Both the position numbers and the translations under genes were made by a program. From the NCBI RefSeq assembly GCF_023554105.1, contig NZ_JAMJWE010000006.1, positions 124,001-188,000 on the forward strand: a stretch of DNA of 64,000 nt, written 5' to 3'. This document shows positions 58,075-64,000 of the stretch, piece by piece (position 1 is the stretch's first letter; every line of letters begins with the position of its first letter). Below the pieces are notes generated by a model that saw only the letters and a list, made by a program, of their open reading frames with translations, searched no databases and was not told the origin of the DNA. Source of the stretch: Brucella sp. 21LCYQ03 (GTDB lineage: Bacteria; Pseudomonadota; Alphaproteobacteria; Rhizobiales; Rhizobiaceae).

Positions 58075-58518
58075 ATGTCGACAATTCGGGCACTAACGCC
58101 GCAAGACCGCGCTGCATGGGAACCATTATGGAAAGCCTATCAGGTCTTTTACGAAGTCGATATTCCTGCTGAAACCACCGACATTACATGGCAACGCTTT
58201 CACGATGCATCAGAACCCATGCACGCTTTGGGCGCTTTCGATGACGATGGAAACCTCGTTGGTATTGTGCATGTGATTTTTCATCGCTCGTGCTGGCTGC
58301 CCAAATGGACCTGCTATCTGCAAGACCTCTATGTTGAAAACAGCCAGCGCGGCAAAGGCACAGGCGCTGCTCTGATCGAAGCTGTCGCTGATCTCGCTCG
58401 CGCGGAAGGTGCAGGCCGCCTCTATTGGCTCACACATGAAAGCAACGCCACCGCACGTCGTCTATACGATAACATCGCGCAGGCATCCGGCTTCATCCAG
58501 TATCGAAAAGCGCTTTAA
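58075..58518 (+). CDS. GNAT family N-acetyltransferase
   Basis: A 147-residue acetyltransferase. The acetyl-CoA loop is in LYVENSQRGKGTGAALIEAV (the RGKGTG pattern), followed by the C-terminal LTHESNATARRLYDNIAQAS. The N-terminal half (LTPQDRAAWEPLWKAYQVFY) resembles small aminoglycoside- or amine-modifying GNATs, but the substrate is unknown. AGGGAGG precedes the ATG. Confidence 0.88.
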   Translation: MSTIRALTPQDRAAWEPLWKAYQVFYEVDIPAETTDITWQRFHDASEPMHALGAFDDDGNLVGIVHVIFHRSCWLPKWTCYLQDLYVENSQRGKGTGAALIEAVADLARAEGAGRLYWLTHESNATARRLYDNIAQASGFIQYRKAL

Positions 58519-58536
58519 CGCAGAGAGACCCTCACA

Positions 58537-59211
58537 TTAAAGCTGAAAAGCTTTTGCAAAAGCTTGCGTGCCATTGGGTGAAAAGGCAATAACCCGGCCC
58601 TCTTCCCGGCGTGCCCAACCTTTATCGATGAAGTTTTCCAGAAGCGCTGCACCAAGTGCACCGCCCAAGTGGTTGCGTCTCTCACTCCAGTCTAGACAAT
58701 GACGGCAGAGTGGCCTTTTGCCCTTTTGCAGGGTATTAACATCGATGCCCATGCAAGAAAAGAATGACTTCCCCTCATCGGTCAGCGCAGGCTCGCTGGC
58801 ATCATCGATCAGACCCAGCCTGTGAGACGCATCAAGCATTTCTACGCCGCGCTCACCTGCCAGATGATCGTAACAAATGCGCGCCTTACGCAGTGCATGA
58901 TCTTTCGGACCTGTGCGAACACGCACCGCCCCGGTGCGCTGTGCAAGCCCCATCAGCCCTTCGAGCACCTGCGCCACATCCGTACCTGATAGCCTGAAGT
59001 AACGATGTCTGCCCTGCTTCTCAGCCACCAGCAAATTGGCAGCATCAAGCTTTGAGAGATGCCCGCTCGCAGTCTGGATCGTCACACCTGCAGCAGCGGC
59101 AAGTTCGCTTACCGTCAAAGCGCGCCCATCCATCAGCGCCGTCAACATATTTGCGCGCGCAGGATCGCCTAATAGGGCTGCAACAGAAGCTATGATTGGT
59201 CCGTCTTTCAT
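58537..59211 (-). CDS. ArsR-like winged-helix regulator
   Basis: A 224-residue regulator. The N-terminal ArsR-type winged helix reads LGDPARANMLTALMDGRALT, VSELAAAAGVTIQTASGHLS and KQGRHRYFRLSG. The C-terminal half is extended, with RKARICYDHLAGERGVEML and CRHCLDWSERRNHLGGALG; it has no ArsR metal-binding ELCVCDL motif, so it is likely not a metal sensor. It is divergent from the NIPSNAP-like gene and probably regulates it. An imperfect inverted repeat (CTTCG, CGAAG) lies just before its start. Confidence 0.85.
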   Translation of the reverse strand: MKDGPIIASVAALLGDPARANMLTALMDGRALTVSELAAAAGVTIQTASGHLSKLDAANLLVAEKQGRHRYFRLSGTDVAQVLEGLMGLAQRTGAVRVRTGPKDHALRKARICYDHLAGERGVEMLDASHRLGLIDDASEPALTDEGKSFFSCMGIDVNTLQKGKRPLCRHCLDWSERRNHLGGALGAALLENFIDKGWARREEGRVIAFSPNGTQAFAKAFQL

Positions 59212-59290
59212 ACTTCGATGCTAACCGAAGCATGGACAACATTCAATAAGCTAAAACCATCTCCATAAACTTCAAAAATCAGGAGATAAA

Positions 59291-59620
59291 ATGATTACCT
59301 GTTTCATCCGCTATCAAATTGATCCATTTAAAGCCGATGCTTTCGCCGAATATGCACGCAACTGGGGCCAAGCAAGCCCACGTTGTGGCGCAAACCTCAT
59401 TGGCTATTTCGGTCCGCATGAAGGCTCGACCACGACGGCTTATGGTGTCTACTCCGTCGAAAATCTCGCCGCCTACGAACAGTTTCGCGCGCGTCTGGCC
59501 GCTGACCCAATCGGTCGGGCTAACTATGAATTCGCAAAACGCGAACAGTTTATCCGCTCAGAAGAACGCATCTTTCTGAAGCTGCAATCAGCCCCACATG
59601 CGGAGTTTATCAAGCCATGA
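59291..59620 (+). CDS. NIPSNAP family dimeric barrel protein
   Basis: A 109-residue dimeric alpha-beta barrel protein with the NIPSNAP-like pattern: MITCFIRYQIDPFKADAFAE, LIGYFGPHEGSTTTAYGVYS and YEQFRARLAADPIGRANYEF. The catalytic role of these is mostly unknown. AGGAG lies 6 bases upstream of the ATG. It overlaps the following monooxygenase-like gene by four bases (ATGA), so they are co-translated. Confidence 0.85.
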   Translation: MITCFIRYQIDPFKADAFAEYARNWGQASPRCGANLIGYFGPHEGSTTTAYGVYSVENLAAYEQFRARLAADPIGRANYEFAKREQFIRSEERIFLKLQSAPHAEFIKP

Positions 59621-59967
59621 TCGCTGTCATATTTGAAGTCTGGCCGGCAGATGATGAAAGGCGCGACCAATATCTCGATATTGCTTCAAGCCTGCGCGCT
59701 GATCTGGCACAAATTGATGGCTTCATATCAATAGAACGTTTTCAAAGTCTGGTTGAGCCGGAAAAGCTGCTGTCTCTTTCCTTCTGGCGCGACGAAGAAG
59801 CGGTAAAACAGTGGCGCAATCTTCCAACTCATCGAATAGCGCAGACGAAGGGACGTGGCGGAGTTTTTGAAAACTACCGCTTGCGTGTTGCGAATGTCGC
59901 TCGCGATTATGGGTTGGATCAACGCGAAGAAGCACCGGACGATAGCCGCAAGATGCATGCAGCATAA
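59617..59967 (+). CDS. antibiotic biosynthesis monooxygenase-like protein
   Basis: A 116-residue ABM-type dimeric barrel protein: MIAVIFEVWPADDERRDQYL, then ADLAQIDGFISIERFQS and LSLSFWRDEEAVKQWRN, the usual signature. Members include cofactor-free quinol monooxygenases and heme-degrading enzymes; the conserved residues needed for heme breakdown cannot be judged. With the NIPSNAP-like gene it forms a two-gene operon next to the ArsR-like regulator, maybe for handling of a small aromatic or quinone compound, which is inference. Confidence 0.85.
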   Translation: MIAVIFEVWPADDERRDQYLDIASSLRADLAQIDGFISIERFQSLVEPEKLLSLSFWRDEEAVKQWRNLPTHRIAQTKGRGGVFENYRLRVANVARDYGLDQREEAPDDSRKMHAA

Positions 59968-59995
59968 AAAAGGCCGGGAATATCCCGGCCTTTTC
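59968..59995. terminator. bidirectional Rho-independent terminator
   Basis: AAAAGGCCGGGA and TCCCGGCCTTTT form a 12-bp stem with a three-base loop between the convergent monooxygenase-like gene and alaS. Confidence 0.9.
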
Positions 59996-60013
59996 ATTCT
60001 TATATGTAATTTA

Positions 60014-62671
60014 TCAGACAATAAGCGCTTTAACCGCTGCGACTGCATCATTTGCCTTGGTGCCATCGGGGCCACCGGCCTGTGCCATATCAGGGCGACC
60101 GCCGCCGCCTGCGCCACCAAGAGCGCTCGACGCCGCACGCACCAGATCAACTGCACTGAAACGACCAACCAGATCTTCAGTGACCGCAGCAACTGCACTC
60201 GCCTTGCCGTCTTCACCAACACCAACGAAGAGAACAACACCGGAGCCAACCTGCTTCTTGCCTTCGTCAGCAAGTGGCTTGAGATCACGCGGCGAAACAC
60301 CAGTTACAACCTTGCCAAGGAAGCTAACACCATTGACTGTTTCAACAGCGCTGGCACCATCCGAAGAACCGCCACTTAGCGCCAACTGTCTGCGTGCTTC
60401 GGTCAGTTCGCGTTCCAGTTTCTTGCGTTCGTCAACAAGTGCATTCACGCGGTCCAGAGCTTCCGATGGCGAAGTTTTCAACAAACCGGCGATTGCCTTG
60501 ACGCGCTCGTCCTGTTCTTCGAGGTAAAGGCGAGCCGCCTCACCAGTCAAAGCTTCCATACGACGAACACCTGCAGCAACGCCGCTGTCGGACAGAATGC
60601 GGACGAGGCCAATATCACCGGTCTGACGAACATGCGTACCGCCGCAAAGCTCAACTGAGTAAGCCTTGCCAGCCTTTTCGCCGTGCTTGGCTGTGCCCAT
60701 CGAAACAACACGTACTTCATCGCCGTATTTTTCGCCGAACAGTGCCATCGCCCCTTCAGCAATCGCATCATCTACAGCCATCAGGCGCGTGGTAACCTGC
60801 GCATTCTGCAGAATGATTTCGTTGGCGAGGTTTTCAACAGCCGTCAGCTCCTCAGCCGAAATCGGTTTTGGATGCGAGAAGTCGAAACGCAGACGATCAG
60901 GTGCAACGAGCGAACCCTTCTGTGCAACGTGCGAGCCGAGCGTTTCACGCAGCGCTTCATGCAGCAGATGCGTCGCCGAGTGGTTGGAGCGAATGCGTGT
61001 ACGGCGCTCACCGTCAACCTTCAGCTCAACCGCATCACCGACCTTAGCCGAACCCTTCGTGACTTCACCGATATGGACAAAAAGACCTTCGCCCTTTTTA
61101 AGCGTTTCGCGAACAGTAATGACAAAGCCTTCGCCGGAGATCGTACCCGTATCGCCCTGCTGACCACCGGATTCGCCGTAGAATGGCGTCTGGTTGACAA
61201 TGACGGATACGGTTTCACCTTCGGCAGCCGACGAAACTTCCGCACCATCGCGCACGAGAGCTGAAATAACGCCTTCTGCACTTTCGGTTTCATAGCCAAG
61301 GAATTCCGTCGCGCCGACCTTATCCTTAATGCCGAACCAGATGGTTTCGGTTGCAGCTTCGCCCGAACCTGTCCAGTTGGCACGTGCTTCCGCCTTCTGG
61401 CGCTGCATAGCGGTGTTGAAACCGTCAGTGTCAACGGTGACACCGCGCTGACGCAGAGCGTCCTGCGTCAGATCAAGCGGGAAACCGTAAGTATCATAAA
61501 GCTTGAACGCGGTTTCGCCATCAAGACGATCACCTTCAACCAGATTTTCCGAAGCATCAGAGAGCAAGCCAAGGCCACGTTCCAATGTCTTGCGGAAACG
61601 GGTTTCTTCCAGCTTCAGCGTTTCGGAAATCAGCGCTTCTGCGCGGATAAGTTCGGGATAAGCCTGACCCATCTCGCGGATCAGCGCTGGCAGCAGACGC
61701 CACATCAATGGCTGGCTCGCACCGAGCAATTGCGCATGACGCATAGCGCGGCGCATGATGCGGCGCAGCACATAGCCGCGACCTTCATTGGATGGCAAAA
61801 CACCATCGGCAATCAGGAAGCTTGATGCGCGCAGATGGTCAGCAATAACGCGATGGCTGGCGCGGAAATCGCCTTCAGCCTTAACGCCTGTTGCTTCTTC
61901 CGATGCACGGATCAGTGCCTTGAAAAGATCGATGTCGTAATTGTCGTGTACGCCCTGAAGCACGGCTGCAACACGCTCAAGGCCCATGCCCGTATCAATC
62001 GATGGACGCGGCAAATCAATGCGCTGATCAGGTGTAACCTGCTCAAACTGCATGAAGACGAGATTCCAGATTTCGATGAAACGATCGCCGTCTTCATCTG
62101 CCGATCCGGGAGGTCCACCCCAGATATGATCGCCATGATCGTAGAAAATTTCCGAGCAAGGACCGCAAGGACCAGTATCACCCATCGCCCAGAAATTATC
62201 ATTCGTTGCGATGCGGATGATACGATCATCAGAAAGACCGGCAATCTTCTTCCAGAAGTTCGCAGCGTCATCATCTGTATGATAAACTGTGACCAGCAGC
62301 TTGTCCTTGTTAAGGCCAAACTCCTTGGTGATCAGATTCCATGCATGCGTGATCGCCTCTTCCTTGAAGTAATCGCCGAAGGAAAAGTTACCCAGCATTT
62401 CAAAGAATGTGTGGTGACGCGCTGTATAGCCTACATTGTCCAAATCGTTATGCTTACCGCCAGCACGCACGCATTTCTGCGACGTGGTTGCGCGGCTGTA
62501 AGGACGCTGTTCAAGGCCAGTGAAAACATTCTTGAACTGCACCATGCCCGCATTGGTGAACATCAGCGTCGGGTCGTTACGCGGAACGAGTGGACTTGAT
62601 GAAACGACTTCATGTCCGTTCTTACGGAAATAGTCGAGGAATGTGGACCTTATCTCGTTGACGCCAGCCAT
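60014..62671 (-). CDS. alaS: Alanine--tRNA ligase
   Basis: An 885-residue class II synthetase. The catalytic domain opens [20 protein letters not shown] and contains [15 protein letters not shown]. The editing domain has the zinc motifs [11 protein letters not shown] and [12 protein letters not shown], which clear mis-charged Ser-tRNA-Ala. The C-terminal C-Ala domain ends with [16 protein letters not shown], a conserved Gly-rich motif. AAGGGTGA precedes the ATG. It lies downstream of recA on the same strand, the usual recA-alaS order. Confidence 0.97.
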   Translation of the reverse strand: MAGVNEIRSTFLDYFRKNGHEVVSSSPLVPRNDPTLMFTNAGMVQFKNVFTGLEQRPYSRATTSQKCVRAGGKHNDLDNVGYTARHHTFFEMLGNFSFGDYFKEEAITHAWNLITKEFGLNKDKLLVTVYHTDDDAANFWKKIAGLSDDRIIRIATNDNFWAMGDTGPCGPCSEIFYDHGDHIWGGPPGSADEDGDRFIEIWNLVFMQFEQVTPDQRIDLPRPSIDTGMGLERVAAVLQGVHDNYDIDLFKALIRASEEATGVKAEGDFRASHRVIADHLRASSFLIADGVLPSNEGRGYVLRRIMRRAMRHAQLLGASQPLMWRLLPALIREMGQAYPELIRAEALISETLKLEETRFRKTLERGLGLLSDASENLVEGDRLDGETAFKLYDTYGFPLDLTQDALRQRGVTVDTDGFNTAMQRQKAEARANWTGSGEAATETIWFGIKDKVGATEFLGYETESAEGVISALVRDGAEVSSAAEGETVSVIVNQTPFYGESGGQQGDTGTISGEGFVITVRETLKKGEGLFVHIGEVTKGSAKVGDAVELKVDGERRTRIRSNHSATHLLHEALRETLGSHVAQKGSLVAPDRLRFDFSHPKPISAEELTAVENLANEIILQNAQVTTRLMAVDDAIAEGAMALFGEKYGDEVRVVSMGTAKHGEKAGKAYSVELCGGTHVRQTGDIGLVRILSDSGVAAGVRRMEALTGEAARLYLEEQDERVKAIAGLLKTSPSEALDRVNALVDERKKLERELTEARRQLALSGGSSDGASAVETVNGVSFLGKVVTGVSPRDLKPLADEGKKQVGSGVVLFVGVGEDGKASAVAAVTEDLVGRFSAVDLVRAASSALGGAGGGGRPDMAQAGGPDGTKANDAVAAVKALIV

Positions 62672-63001
62672 AATTCACCCTTGGACATTTTCTGCCCTGC
62701 ATGAGATGCGCAATCGAAAACGCATCAATTATATAATCCCCACCCGCAGGAATGCGGCATTTAACGGCTTGATCTGCCGCCACGCTTCGACTGCCCGATA
62801 ATGGAAAGTCCTTGAGGTGGAATTTCGGTTGTCCGCTTTTAACGGGGCACTGCTTTTCTGTCCAGATAAGCAGTGTGCGCTATAAAAGCAATTTCTGCCG
62901 CAAACGCAGAAAACGGCAACTATGCAACAGTATTAGACTTAAAAAGCAAAAAGCCCCACACGTTCGTGCAGGGCTTTCTCTGTTTCATATCGACACGAAG
63001 C
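62672..63001. other. 330-bp recA-alaS gap
   Basis: It holds the recA terminator at its right end and presumably the alaS promoter. A TATAAT sequence (about 62730) reads on the plus strand and is unlikely to serve alaS. No gene, SOS box or large repeat is visible. Confidence 0.5.
62948..62980 (-). terminator. Rho-independent terminator of recA
   Basis: AAAGCCC (62950-62956) pairs with GGGCTTT (62971-62977), extended inward by CAC and GTG, and on the minus strand is followed by a T-rich run. It lies about 25 bases after the recA stop. Confidence 0.85.
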
Positions 63002-64000
63002 TTATGCTTCAGCTGCATCCGGACCGTCGTCAGCTTCCGGGCCACCATCTTCGATGAACTTCTCAGCGATGAGACCTGCATTCTGACGAAGCGTCGTTTC
63101 AATCTCTTTTGCGACTTCCGGATTGTCTTTCAGGTACTGCTTGGCGTTTTCACGACCCTGCCCCAGACGCTGCGAATTATAAGAGAACCAAGCGCCCGAC
63201 TTTTCGACAATACCAGCCTTCACACCAAGATCGACCAATTCGCCTGTCTTGGAAACACCAGCACCATACATGATGTCGAATTCTACCTGCTTGAACGGAG
63301 GGGCAAGCTTGTTCTTGACCACCTTCACGCGTGTCTGGTTGCCGACAACTTCATCGCGCTCCTTAATCGAGCCAATACGACGGATATCAAGACGAACCGA
63401 AGCGTAAAACTTGAGCGCATTACCACCGGTTGTCGTTTCAGGCGATCCGAACATCACACCGATCTTCATGCGAATCTGGTTGATGAAGATGACCATGCAA
63501 TTCGAACGCGAAATCGAAGCAGTGAGCTTGCGCAGCGCCTGACTCATCAGACGAGCCTGAAGGCCCGGCAGAGAATCACCCATTTCGCCTTCAATTTCAG
63601 CGCGTGGTGTAAGAGCTGCAACAGAGTCGACAACGAGAACGTCAATCGCACCGGAACGTACAAGCGTATCGGTGATTTCGAGCGCCTGCTCACCCGTATC
63701 TGGCTGCGAAATCAGAAGGTTTTCAAGATCAACGCCAAGCTTGCGTGCATAGACAGGATCAAGCGCATGTTCCGCATCAACGAATGCGCAGATGCCACCC
63801 TTTTTCTGTGCTTCTGCAATCGTATGCAGCGCTAGCGTCGTCTTACCCGAGCTTTCAGGGCCATAAATTTCTACGATACGTCCCTTGGGCAGACCGCCGA
63901 CGCCCAATGCAATATCCAAAGAAAGCGAGCCGGTTGGCACAGTCTCAATATCAACGACTTCGTTCTGACCGAGCCGCATGATAGAGCCCTTGCCGAACGC
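63002..64000 (-). CDS. recA: Recombinase RecA (5' end beyond window)
   Basis: The frame stays open to the right edge: the residues before the first internal Met read AFGKGSIM, the usual RecA context, so about 30 N-terminal residues lie outside. Seen here are Walker [14 protein letters not shown], the glutamate in [12 protein letters not shown], Walker [13 protein letters not shown], loop L2 [20 protein letters not shown] and an acidic C-terminal tail. It does homologous repair and, as a filament on single-stranded DNA, stimulates LexA cleavage. Its promoter and SOS box are outside the window. Confidence 0.97.
   Translation of the reverse strand, partial: AFGKGSIMRLGQNEVVDIETVPTGSLSLDIALGVGGLPKGRIVEIYGPESSGKTTLALHTIAEAQKKGGICAFVDAEHALDPVYARKLGVDLENLLISQPDTGEQALEITDTLVRSGAIDVLVVDSVAALTPRAEIEGEMGDSLPGLQARLMSQALRKLTASISRSNCMVIFINQIRMKIGVMFGSPETTTGGNALKFYASVRLDIRRIGSIKERDEVVGNQTRVKVVKNKLAPPFKQVEFDIMYGAGVSKTGELVDLGVKAGIVEKSGAWFSYNSQRLGQGRENAKQYLKDNPEVAKEIETTLRQNAGLIAEKFIEDGGPEADDGPDAAEA

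Noticed and set aside
62873-63835. 320-codon plus-strand ORF
   Set aside because: Antisense over recA and its terminator; no recognisable domain.

Overview
The window is chromosomal DNA of an alphaproteobacterium of the Rhizobiales, most like Brucella/Ochrobactrum. This is inferred from gene order and families: lexA beside comEC, then gltX, gltA and a lipid A block that uses lpxI; an EipB (DUF1849) gene next to rpsB; a ScfR/PccR regulator beside pccB; and two sites matching the EcfG general-stress promoter consensus. No rRNA, tRNA or CRISPR array was seen. The host part is dense and mostly ordinary.

Bases 1 to about 7000 are accessory. A partial Cys-rich ORF, an HNH-type protein and a HEPN-like protein read rightward. 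Facing them is the early operon of a Mu-like transposable phage: GemA (gp16), an unknown gene, MuB-like ATPase, MuA-like DDE transposase and a small HTH protein, with a divergent repressor. An 18-bp perfect palindrome lies between repressor and early operon. Right of the repressor a cluster of related repeats looks like transposase-binding sites and suggests an element end near base 6999, just outside the lexA promoter and its SOS boxes. The other end is not visible.

Bases 7000-27000 hold lexA, comEC, gltX and gltA, then a long leftward block of envelope and translation genes (transcribed rpsB, tsf, pyrH, frr, uppS, cdsA, rseP, bamA, lpxD, fabZ, lpxA, lpxI, lpxB). It builds lipid A, CDP-diacylglycerol, undecaprenyl phosphate and the outer-membrane insertion machine beside translation genes.

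Bases 27000-46000 carry eipB, ridA, a glycerophosphodiesterase, a COG3146 acyltransferase-like gene, a HIT gene, azlCD, clpS-clpA, a D,D-carboxypeptidase with SPOR domain, sdaA, a YdcF-like gene, a DUF1624 gene, a MerR gene, small envelope genes, a DUF883 gene behind an EcfG-type promoter, and queF behind a preQ1-I-like riboswitch.

Bases 46000-64000 hold the propionyl-CoA route (pccR divergent from pccB-pccA-scpA, with TTTGCAAA boxes between them), a PASDPV-motif protein with a second EcfG-type promoter, murI-trmJ, a DJ-1/PfpI protein, icd, an ArsR-like regulator divergent from two small dimeric barrel genes, alaS and the 3' part of recA, which runs off the right edge.
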